Origin: CAWCGU01 sp963838095
GTDB taxonomy: Bacteria > Actinomycetota > Thermoleophilia > Solirubrobacterales > 70-9
Direction of reading: 5' to 3'
Assembly (NCBI GenBank): GCA_963838095.1
Contig: CAWIPO010000006.1
Location: 744,001 to 808,000 of the forward strand
DNA length: 64,000 bases
Each line of letters opens with the position of its first letter. Position 1 is the first letter of the stretch. Shown in pieces: positions 54,517-63,027 of this stretch. Both the position numbers and the translations under genes were made by a program. The notes beneath the pieces were generated by a model. The model was not told the DNA's origin. It saw only the letters and a list, made by a program, of their open reading frames with translations, and did no database searches.

Positions 54517-56671
54517 ATGAGCTACTTCGTGACTGGCGCAACCGGGTTCATTGGTCGCAACCTGGTCCAGTTGCTGCTCAAGCGCGAAGGGACTATCTAC
54601 GTACTGGTGCGCGAAGGCTCGCGCGGGCGGCTCGAGGAGCTACGCGCGAGCTGGGGCGCCGACGAGGAGCGGATCGTTCCGATCGTCGGTGACCTCGCCG
54701 AGCGACGACTGGGGGTCTCGGACGAGGACCTGGAGCGGCTGCAGGGAGTCGATCACGTCTTCCATCTGGCCGCGATCTACGACATGCAGGCCGATGCCGA
54801 GTCGCAGCGGGTGGCCAACGTGGAGGGCACGCGCCACATGGTCGAGCTTGCGAACGCAGTAGACGCCGGGCACGTGCATCAAGTGAGCTCGATCGCCGCC
54901 GCCGGCCTGTACCGCGGCACCTTCCTCGAGTCGATGTTCGACGAGGCCCAGGAGATCGAAACGCACCCCTACTTCCAGACGAAGCACGAGTCGGAGGGCG
55001 TCGTGCGCGACGAGTGCGAGCGCCCGTGGCGGGTCTACCGCCCCGGGATCGTCGTCGGCGACTCGGAGACCGGCGAGATGGACAAGATCGACGGGCCCTA
55101 TTACCTGTTCAAGCTGGTCCGCCGGATTCGCGGTGCGATCCCGCAATGGATCCCGATGGTCGGCATCGAGGGACGCGAGATCAACATCGTCCCGGTCGAC
55201 TTCGTGGTCGACGCGATGGATCACATCGCACACCTCGAGGACGAGAAATGGGACGGCAGGGCGTTCCACCTCACCGATCCGAATCCGCGCACGGCCGGAG
55301 AGATCCTGGACATCATCGCGCAGGCGGCGCACGCGCCGCAGACGAGCGTTCGGGCCCCGGCCGCGACCACCGAGCCCCTCGTGCCGATCCTCCGCACTCT
55401 GGCCGGCGCCGTCCCGCTTGCCGACGCCCTTGTCGACGGCGTCCTCGCCGACTTCGGGATTCCCCGCTCGGTGCTCATTTACCTCCACTGGCCGACCCAC
55501 TTCGACTCGCGCCAGACGCAGGCGGCGCTGGAGGGGAGCGGTATCGCGGTGCCGCCGCTCGAGGCCTACGCCGGCAAGCTGTGGGACTACTGGGAGCGCC
55601 ATCTCGACCCCGATCTCTATCGCGACCGGACCCTGATCGGCGCGGCGCGGGGGCGCGCCGGCGTCAGTCGGCGGGATCACCCAGATCATCGAGCAGCAGG
55701 TCCCCGATGAGCTGATGCGCTTCGGGCGCAGGTTGCGCGGCAACGTCAGCCTCGAACAGTCCGTTCGCGGCCGCAACGTGATGGTCACCGGTGCGTCGTC
55801 GGGAATCGGCAAGTCGGCGGCGATGAAGATCGCCGACGCCGGCGGCACCGTGCTCCTGGTCGCCCGCACGCCCGAGAAGCTCGAGGAGACCAAGGATCAG
55901 ATCGAGGCGGGGGGCGGTGTCGCGCACATCCATCGCTGCGACCTCTCGGACATGGACGACATCGACCGGATGGCCGATGAGGTCCTGGCCCAGCACGACC
56001 ACGTCGACATCCTGGTCAACAACGCCGGCCGCTCGATCAGGCGCTCGATCGCGCTCTCCTACGATCGCCCGCACGACTTCGATCGGACGATGCAGCTGAA
56101 CTACTTCGGTGCGGTGCACCTGATCCTGAAGCTGCTTCCGGTGATGCGCGAGCGCAAGGCGGGCCAGATCGTCAACGTCAGCTCGATCGGCGTGCAGACG
56201 AACATGCCGCGCTTCTCGTCCTACGTCGCCTCGAAGTCGGCGCTCGACGCGTTCAGCCGCTGCATCGCCTCGGAGATCATGGACGACGGCGTCAGCATCA
56301 CGGCGATCTACATGCCGCTCGTGCGCACGCCGATGATCGCACCGACGAAGATGTACGACCGCTTCCCCACGATCACGCCCGAGGAAGCCGCGGACATGAT
56401 CTGCGAGGCGATCATCCACAAGCCGAAGCGGATCGCGACGCCGATGGGGACGCTGGGGCAGATCCTCTACGCGCTCAACCCGAAGTCGATGGACTACATC
56501 CTCAACACCGCCTACCACCTCTTCCCCGACTCGACTGCTGCGAAGGGCAAGGAGGAGAAGGAGGAGGCGAGGAAGGGCGCAGCCCCGCGCTCGGCCACGC
56601 GGACCACCGACGAGCAGGCGACGAATCGCCAGGTCGCCTTCGCCTACCTGATGCGCGGCGTGCACTGGTAG
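54517..56671 (+). CDS. Two-domain SDR reductase, fatty acyl-CoA reductase-like, one frame break
   Basis: About 717 aa. The N-terminal half is an extended SDR: FVTGATGFIGRNLVQLLL, VFHLAAIYDMQADAES, YFQTKHESE (Y-x-x-x-K) and VYRPGIVVGDSETGEMDKID. The C-terminal half is a classical SDR: NVMVTGASSGIGKSAAM, LVNNAGRSIRRSI and YVASKSALDAF. The frame shifts near 55665; ITQIIEQQVPDELMRFGRRL in the new frame joins straight to the second SDR, showing one protein. This layout matches bacterial fatty acyl-CoA reductases that give fatty alcohols, though the match is by architecture. ATG has GGAGGAG upstream. The next gene is 7 bp on. Confidence 0.8.
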
Positions 56672-56678
56672 CGCGCTG

Positions 56679-58345
56679 ATGGCCGTCGCCGCGCGGCGCA
56701 GGAAGCACTGGGGTTGGGGATTCGAGGACCAGTGGCCCGACCGCGCCGGGCTCGAAGCGGCAGCGAAGGCCGTCCGCGAGCGGCTCGGCTTCGAGGTGTC
56801 GGACATCGAGGAACCGGTCCCGCTCGAGGCGATCGAGCTGCCGGCGCCTCGGGTCCAGCCACCCGCCTCTTTATCCGAGATCGTCAGCGAAGAGGCACAC
56901 GATCGCGTCGCGCACTCGCTCGGCAAGGCATCGCGCGACCTGGTTCGCGGCTTTCGCGGCCAGATCGACAACCCCGTGGACCTCGTCGCTCATCCGCGCG
57001 ACGAAGCCGAAGTCGGGGCGGTGCTCGAATGGTGTGCGGACGCGGGGATTGCCGCGATTCCCTACGGCGGCGGCACCAGTGTCGTCGGCGGCGTCGAGCC
57101 CCGGTTCCCGGGCGAGTACCCCGGCGCTGTGTCCATCGACCTCAGGGCGCTGGACCGCGTGCTCGAGGTCGACAAGGTCTCGAGCGCGGCACGGATCCAG
57201 GCCGGTGCCCTCGGCCCCGACCTCGAGGACCAGCTCCGCGAGCACGGGTTGACGCTGCGCCACTTCCCGCAGTCGTTCGAATACTCGACCCTCGGCGGCT
57301 GGATCGCCACCCGCGCGGGAGGCCACTTCGCGACCCTGTACACGCACATCGACGACCTCGTCGAGTCGGTGCGGGCGATCACGCCGCTCGGCGCCTGGGA
57401 GAGCCGCCGCCTGCCCGGCTCCGGCGCCGGCCCGAGTCCCGACCGGATGCTGATCGGCTCGGAGGGGATCCTCGGCGTGATCACAGAGGCTTGGGTCCGG
57501 GTGCGGGAGCGCCCGACGTTCAAGCTCTCGTGCGGGGTCGAGTTCGAGAGCTTCGAGACAGGAGCGGAGGCGGTGCGCGAGATCTCCCAATCGGGACTGA
57601 ATCCGTCGAACTGCCGCTTGCTCGACGCCCTCGAGGCCGAGACGACCGGAGCCGGAAAGGGCGACGCGGCCCTGCTCGTGCTCGGCTTCGAGTCGGCGCA
57701 CCACCCGGTCGACGCGCTGATGGATCTTGCGATCGATTCCGTTCGCTCGCACGGCGGCCGGCCTGGGGAGGTGAAGGGAAAGGGTGCTCCCAGCCCGGAC
57801 CGGGCCAGGTGCGTGGCAACCCACCGTCCAGTGAGGCGGGCTCCGACCCCGTGGGCTCCTGGCGCCACGCCTTTCTCGCCGCGCCCTACCTGCGCGACAC
57901 GTTCGTCGCCTGCGGCGTTCTCTCGGACACCTTCGAGACCGCAATCACGTGGGATCGCTTCGAGGTCTTCCACAACCTCGTCATGGAGGCGGCTCGAAAC
58001 GCGATCGCGCTTGCGATCGGCGCCCCGCCCGACGGACCCGGCTCACCGCGTCTGAGCTGTCGGTTCACGCACGTCTACCCCGATGGCCCGGCCCCCTACT
58101 ACACGATCCTCGCTCCTGCCCGGCGTGGCTCGGAGGTGGAGCAGTGGGATGCGATCAAGGCGGCCGTCTCCGAGGTCTTGATCGACGCCGGCGGCACGAT
58201 CACCCACCACCACGCCGTCGGCCGAGACCACCGTCCCTGGTACGACCGTCAGCGGCCCGACGCATTCGCCGATGCCCTGCGGGCAGCGAAGAAGGAATTG
58301 GATCCGGGCGCGATCCTCAACCCCGGCGTGCTGATCGATCCGTAA
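56679..58345 (+). CDS. Alkyl-DHAP-synthase-like FAD-linked oxidase, one frame break
   Basis: About 555 aa of the FAD/VAO family, ADPS branch. RKHWGWGFEDQWP at residues 8-20 is the ADPS opening, followed by IPYGGGTSVVGGVEP and GGWIATRAGGHFATLYTHID (FAD binding) and GSEGILGVITEAWVRV. The frame breaks between about 57780 and 57830; the ending resumes with VGSWRHAFLAAPYLRDTF, LSCRFTHVYPDGPAPYYTIL, ITHHHAVGRDHRPWY (the conserved His cluster) and ILNPGVLIDP. ADPS swaps the acyl chain of acyl-DHAP for a fatty alcohol, the first ether-lipid step. A D-lactate/glycolate-type oxidase is the alternative. Confidence 0.82.
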
Positions 58346-58351
58346 TCGCGC

Positions 58352-58798
58352 TCAGCCGATCTGCAGTCGCGACTTGATCAGCTTCGGCCACAGGCTCGGC
58401 CGGCGCAGGACCTGGCCAATGAGCGACAACCCGTCGAAGTAGCTGATCCGTTCCAGCACGAGCCCGTCCTCGAGGATGATCTTGTCCACAAGGTCCCACT
58501 CGATCGGCCGGCTGCCGCCCGGTACCCGCAGCGTCATCCAGATGTAGAGCTCGCCGGCGGTTCCGCTCCAGCCGTGCACCTCGCCGTGGATCCCGGGGAA
58601 GTCCTCCAGCAGGCGGCGAAAACCCTCGCGGTGAGCCGCCTTCCCGACCATCCGCGGCTGGATCGGCTGTTCGAGCACCCCGTCGGGGTGCACAAGCGCC
58701 TGGAAGCCATCGAGGCTCGGGTTCGCCCATGTCTCGGTGAACCGCTCGACGAACGCTGCGGCCTCCGTGTCGTGGGCAGCGACCGTGGTTGCTTCCAT
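58352..58798 (-). CDS. SnoaL/NTF2-like protein
   Basis: A 148-aa soluble protein of the NTF2-like fold: FVERFTETWANPSLDGFQALV, AHREGFRRLLEDFPGIHGEV, YIWMTLRVPGGSRPIEWDLV and a closing YFDGLSLIGQVLRRPSLW. ATG 58798 was chosen over TTG 58816 because TACGCT ends 6 nt before it. Members include ketosteroid isomerases and polyketide cyclases; no function can be assigned. It is convergent with the ADPS-like gene. Confidence 0.7.
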   Translation of the reverse strand: MEATTVAAHDTEAAAFVERFTETWANPSLDGFQALVHPDGVLEQPIQPRMVGKAAHREGFRRLLEDFPGIHGEVHGWSGTAGELYIWMTLRVPGGSRPIEWDLVDKIILEDGLVLERISYFDGLSLIGQVLRRPSLWPKLIKSRLQIG

Positions 58799-58836
58799 GC
58801 CGGAAGCGTAGGCCAACCCGCGTACCCTCTCCCCCG

Positions 58837-59836
58837 ATGGAGACCTTGGCCGCCAGGTCAGAGGATCCCGTGCGCGCCGGCGCGAGGCGCTCGGCGCCCG
58901 CTGCGTTGCTCGCGTCGATGCGGCCGCAGGAGTGGGTGAAGAACCTGCTGGTCTTCGCGGGCCTGATCTTCTCGCGCCAGTTCGATGAGTCGGGCGCGGT
59001 CGCCGATGCGCTGCTCACGTTCGCAGCCTTCTGCGCGATCTCCAGCGCCGGCTATCTCCTGAACGACATCCACGACGCCGAGTTCGACCGCCGTCATGCG
59101 GAGAAGCGGATGCGGCCGATCGCCGCGGGAAGCTCGCGAGCGGCGTCGCCACGCTGGCCGCCGTCGCGCTTGCCGTGGCAGCGATCGCAATCGGGCTCGC
59201 GGTCGACGTCGAGGTCGCCGGGCTGGTCGCCGGCTACGGCGTCGCGACCGCCGCCTACACGCTGATCCTGAAGCGGCTCGTGATCGTCGACGTGATGACG
59301 ATCGCGGGTTTGTTCATCCTCCGCGTCGTCGCCGGTGCGGTGGCGGTCGGAGTCCAGGCCTCAGAGTGGCTGCTCGTCTGCACGGCGATGCTCGCCCTCT
59401 TCCTCGGTTTCACGAAACGTCGCCAGGAAGCAATGCTCGAAGAACAACTGCCCGCCGCCTCCTCGATATCACTAACTGATGCCGCCTCCTCTCTTCGCTC
59501 CGGGCGGCGTCGCGTCCGGGGGCGGCGGGTTTTCCGTCAACCCGCCCTGTCCTCGAGCACTACTCACTCCCCTTCCTCGACCAGATGATCGCGATGGTCA
59601 CCGCCGCCGCGATCATGAGCTACGCGATCTACGCGGTTGACAGCCCGTTTATCGGCAGCCGCATGCTCGCCACCGCGCCGCCGGTCGTCTACGGGATCTT
59701 CCGCTACCTGTATCTGATCTACGACCGCAAGGACACGCGATCCACAGCCGAGATCCTCACACGCGATGCCGGCATGCTCGCCGCCGGCGCCGCATGGATC
59801 GCCGCCGCGCTGCTGATGCTGTACGTGTTCGACTGA
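58837..59836 (+). CDS. UbiA-family prenyltransferase (decaprenyl-phosphate phosphoribosyltransferase type), frame breaks and an insertion
   Basis: About 330 aa of membrane enzyme. LLASMRPQEWVKNLLVFAGL and AGYLLNDIHDAEFDRRHAEK with RMRPIAAG (the NDxxDxxxD prenyl-diphosphate site) place it in the DPPR-synthase branch that makes decaprenyl-phosphoribose for cell-wall arabinan. A missing G near 59129 and a further shift near 59540 split the frame. Between KRRQEAMLEEQLP and RPVLEHYSLPFLDQMIAM lie about 25 extra residues with a hairpin and a repeated GCCGCCTCCTC, unlike relatives. The last part has two spans ending LLMLYVFD. ATG lies 8 nt after TACCCT. Confidence 0.8.
59524..59546. repeat. Hairpin within the UbiA insertion
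   Basis: GGCGGGTT (59524-59531) and AACCCGCC (59539-59546) pair perfectly over a 7-nt loop. Just upstream GCCGCCTCCTC occurs at 59454-59464 and 59481-59491. Together they mark a small inserted, repeat-bearing segment inside the coding sequence. Confidence 0.5.
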
Positions 59837-59870
59837 GTTGACCGCCGAGCGTCTCGGCTTTGAGTGACCG

Positions 59871-61265
59871 CTACCCGCTCGGCTCGATGTTTTGATTGAC
59901 GCGGAAGACGTTGTCTGGGTCGTACGTCGCCTTGATTTGGGCGAGGCGGTCGTAGTTGTCGCGATAACTGGCGCGAACCCGCTCCTGACCCTCGTCCATC
60001 ATCATGTTCACGTACGCGCCGCCGGCGGAATGTGGGTGCAGCGCCTCGAAGTAGTCGACACACCATTGTTGAATGACTTCGACGTTCGCCGGATCCGGGT
60101 CGACACCAGCGAACACCGAGCCCCAGGTCGCATCCCGGTAGCTCCAGGGCGTGTCTGCCGGCCCGAGGTCGTGGGCGGCGCCATCGATCGGATACAGGTG
60201 CATGGTCGACTTCCACGTCGGCATCTCGGCGCCGTAGCGCGCGTGGGCCTCGACCGCCTCGTCGGGGATCTCGTTGACGAAGTCGGCGCGCCAGTACCAC
60301 TGGTCGCCCTTCGGGTAGACCTCGTCGAAGGCGCTCTGCAGCGCGGGGTGCGGCATCGGCTGCACGCCATGAAGAAGCGGCTCGGGCAGCCTCTCGAGCA
60401 GCGGAGCCATCGCCTTCGCCGCCTCCTCCTCGTCGCCGACGTAGCACCAGACCACCCCGCAGACCTTGCGCATGTGGATCTCCTCCGGGAAAGGCGGCCC
60501 CGGGGGCACGGTCGCATTGGCGTAGAACCCGTTCAGCTCGCGCGGGGCGTTCGGTAGGAACTCGCGGTAGACCGAGAGCACCTCGTCGCCTGCCTCGACC
60601 GGCCAGAACGTGGGGCCGGCGATCACGGTGTCGACCTCGTGCAGCCGGAACTTGAACGAGGTGACGACGCCGAAGTTGCCGCCGCCGCCCCTGATCGCCC
60701 AGTACAGATCGGGGTTCTCCTCCTCGCTGGCGCGGACGCGCTCGCCGTGGGCGAGCACGAGCTCAGCCTCGAGCAGGTTGTCGATCGCGAGTCCGCACTT
60801 GCGGGTCAGGTGGCCGAGGCCGCCGCCGAGAGTGAGGCCTCCGACCCCGGTAGTCGAGATGATCCCGCTCGGGGTCGCCAGCCCGTGCTCGTTCGTCGCG
60901 CGGTCGACCTCGCCCCAGGTACAGCCGCCGCCGACGCGAACGGTGCGGGCCTGCGGATCGACCTCGACTTGTTTGAGCAGCGAGAGGTCGATCACGACGC
61001 CGTCGTCACAGGTCCCCAGTCCGGCGCCGTTATGCCCACCGCCGCGGACGGCCAGGAGCAAGTCGTGATCACGAGCGAAGCTGACGATCTTGGCGACGTC
61101 GTCGGGGGCCGCGCACTGCGCAATCAACGCCGGCCGCTTGTCGATCATCGCGTTGTAGACCTTGCGTGCCTCGTCGTAGTCGGCGTCTTCGGGTCCAATC
61201 AGCCGGCCCTCGAAGCTGGTGACCTCCTGGCGGGCGGCGCTTGCTGGTGACGCGACGTTGCTCAT
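59871..61265 (-). CDS. Berberine-bridge-type FAD-linked oxidase
   Basis: A 464-aa soluble flavoprotein. LLLAVRGGGHNGAGLGTCDD holds the histidine for covalent FAD, VRVGGGCTWGEVDRATNEHG and GVGGLTLGGGLGHLTRKCGL form the PP-loop region, WAIRGGGGNFGVVTSFKFRL follows, and YDPDNVFRVNQNIEP is the BBE C-terminal motif. Substrates in this family are sugars, alkaloid-like amines or phenolics; none is indicated here. ATG has GGAGGT 4 nt upstream. It is convergent with the UbiA gene. Confidence 0.88.
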   Translation of the reverse strand: MSNVASPASAARQEVTSFEGRLIGPEDADYDEARKVYNAMIDKRPALIAQCAAPDDVAKIVSFARDHDLLLAVRGGGHNGAGLGTCDDGVVIDLSLLKQVEVDPQARTVRVGGGCTWGEVDRATNEHGLATPSGIISTTGVGGLTLGGGLGHLTRKCGLAIDNLLEAELVLAHGERVRASEEENPDLYWAIRGGGGNFGVVTSFKFRLHEVDTVIAGPTFWPVEAGDEVLSVYREFLPNAPRELNGFYANATVPPGPPFPEEIHMRKVCGVVWCYVGDEEEAAKAMAPLLERLPEPLLHGVQPMPHPALQSAFDEVYPKGDQWYWRADFVNEIPDEAVEAHARYGAEMPTWKSTMHLYPIDGAAHDLGPADTPWSYRDATWGSVFAGVDPDPANVEVIQQWCVDYFEALHPHSAGGAYVNMMMDEGQERVRASYRDNYDRLAQIKATYDPDNVFRVNQNIEPSG

Positions 61266-61377
61266 GCTGACCTCCGTGTTCTCCGATGGGATTCTTGCAG
61301 GGCTTTCGCTGCAGCCTCGAGCCTAGATCACACTAGCGCTCGGCTGGAATCCCCGGCGCGCGTGGGAGAATCAGCCT

Positions 61378-61824
61378 GTGTCCGATTGCCGCCAGCAAGC
61401 CTGGATCGACGCCCCCAAGGAGGTCGTCTGGGAGCTGATCGCCGACGTCAACCGCCACCCCGAGTGGTGGCCGAGGATCGTCGAGGTGGACTGCGAGGAG
61501 CTATCGGAGAGCTGCACCTACCGCGAGCTGGTGCAGACCCCGTTCGGCAGGGACGAGTTCAACATCTGCGTCGATCGTCTCGACGACCCGCGCGAGATGT
61601 CGATCCGCTGCCTCAACACCGGGACCTTCTTCCACCTCGTTCTCACCGACGCCCAGGGCGGCACCTTCGTCGAGGGGCGGTTCGGAATGGAGCCGAAGGG
61701 ATTCACCAACCGGGCATTCGACGCGCTCGCCGGCCGCCGCTACTTCCGTCGCTGGCTGCAGGAATCGCTGGAGGCGATGGACCGGGTCGCAACCGAACGC
61801 GGGGAAGCGGGTTCTTCGGGATAG
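61378..61824 (+). CDS. SRPBCC (START-like) family protein
   Basis: A 148-aa protein of the polyketide-cyclase/SRPBCC fold: QAWIDAPKEVVWELIADVNR with HPEWWPRIVEV is the hallmark opening, and the C-terminal helix is RRYFRRWLQESLEAMDRVA. It binds a hydrophobic ligand in other members; none can be named. GTG 61378 lies 6 nt after GAGAAT with no ribosome site. It is followed 42 bp on by an acyl-CoA dehydrogenase. Confidence 0.8.
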   Translation: MSDCRQQAWIDAPKEVVWELIADVNRHPEWWPRIVEVDCEELSESCTYRELVQTPFGRDEFNICVDRLDDPREMSIRCLNTGTFFHLVLTDAQGGTFVEGRFGMEPKGFTNRAFDALAGRRYFRRWLQESLEAMDRVATERGEAGSSG

Positions 61825-61866
61825 GCCGCCGGGTGCGCGGGGGCGGTAGAGTCGCCTCCGCGCTTC

Positions 61867-63003
61867 ATGGATCTGAGTCTTACCGATTCCGAGCAGGGCT
61901 TCCGCGACGAGCTTCGCGCCTGGCTCGAGGAGAACCATCCCGGGCCGACGCCCACCGGCGATCAGGCCGGGTTCGAGTTCGAGCGTGAGTGGCAGCGCAA
62001 GCTTCACGGCGGCGGCTGGGGGGGAATCTCGTGGCCGAAGGAGTACGGCGGCCGCGGCGCGACCCTGATCGAGCAGGCGATCGCCTCCGAGGAGATGGCG
62101 CGGGCGAAGGCCCCGCGGCCGGCGAACGTGCTCGGTCTGGTGATGGGCGGCCCGGTCGTGATCGCGCATGGAACCGAGGAGCAAAAGGAGCGCTATCTCG
62201 ATCCGATCCTCTCGGGCGAGGAGATCTGGTGCCAAGGCTTCTCCGAGCCCGAGTCCGGCTCGGACCTCGCATCGCTGAAGACGAAGGCGGTGAAGGACGA
62301 CGGCGGCTGGCGGGTGACCGGCCAGAAGGTGTGGACGACTCTCGCGCACGAGGCGAAGTGGTGCATGCTCGTCGCCCGCACGGACTCCGATGTGCCGAAG
62401 CACAAGGGCCTCACCTATTTCCTGATGGACATGGAGCAGGACGAGGTGGAGGTGCGGCCGCTGGTTCAGATCACCGGCGAGGCGGAGTTCAACGAGCTCT
62501 TCATCGAGAACGCCTACATCTCGGACGAGAACGTCGTCGGCGGAGTCGGCAACGGCTGGATGGTCGCGATCACGACGCTGATGAACGAGCGCGCGGGCCT
62601 TGGCGCCTCGGCGGCGCTCGGCCTCTCGACCGCGCTCGGCGAGCTCGTGGAGTTGGCCCGGGAGCAAGGCATGGCCGACGACCCGATCGTCCGCGACAAG
62701 GTGGCGCGCCTGAAGATCGGCATTGAGGGCTTGCGGCTCGGGGCGATGCGCGCGCTGACGCAGACGATGAAGGTCGGCATGCCCGGACCCGAGGGCTCGA
62801 TCGCGAAGCTCCAGTGGTCCTCCACCAATCAGGCGCTGACCGAGCTTGCGGTCGAGGTCGGAGGCACCGACGCGCTGGCGAAGGACTCGATGTGGGCGTA
62901 TCGCTTCCTGCGCTCGCGGGCGAACTCGATTGAGGGCGGGACCAGCGATGTGCTGAAGAACATCGTCGCCGAGCGCGTGCTCGGGCTCCCCAAGCTGCGC
63001 TGA
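61867..63003 (+). CDS. Acyl-CoA dehydrogenase (first of a pair)
   Basis: A 378-aa flavoprotein that introduces the alpha-beta double bond into an acyl-CoA. GFSEPESGSDLASLKTKA is the FAD-binding middle domain, VWTTLAHEAKWCMLVARTD follows, and the C-terminal SIEGGTSDVLKNIVAERVLG has the Glu at the catalytic-base position. The opening MDLSLTDSEQGFRDELRAWL is typical. A second dehydrogenase starts 24 bp downstream. Chain-length or steroid specificity cannot be told. Confidence 0.9.
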   Translation: MDLSLTDSEQGFRDELRAWLEENHPGPTPTGDQAGFEFEREWQRKLHGGGWGGISWPKEYGGRGATLIEQAIASEEMARAKAPRPANVLGLVMGGPVVIAHGTEEQKERYLDPILSGEEIWCQGFSEPESGSDLASLKTKAVKDDGGWRVTGQKVWTTLAHEAKWCMLVARTDSDVPKHKGLTYFLMDMEQDEVEVRPLVQITGEAEFNELFIENAYISDENVVGGVGNGWMVAITTLMNERAGLGASAALGLSTALGELVELAREQGMADDPIVRDKVARLKIGIEGLRLGAMRALTQTMKVGMPGPEGSIAKLQWSSTNQALTELAVEVGGTDALAKDSMWAYRFLRSRANSIEGGTSDVLKNIVAERVLGLPKLR

Positions 63004-63027
63004 CCGCTTGAAGCGATAGGAGAAAGA

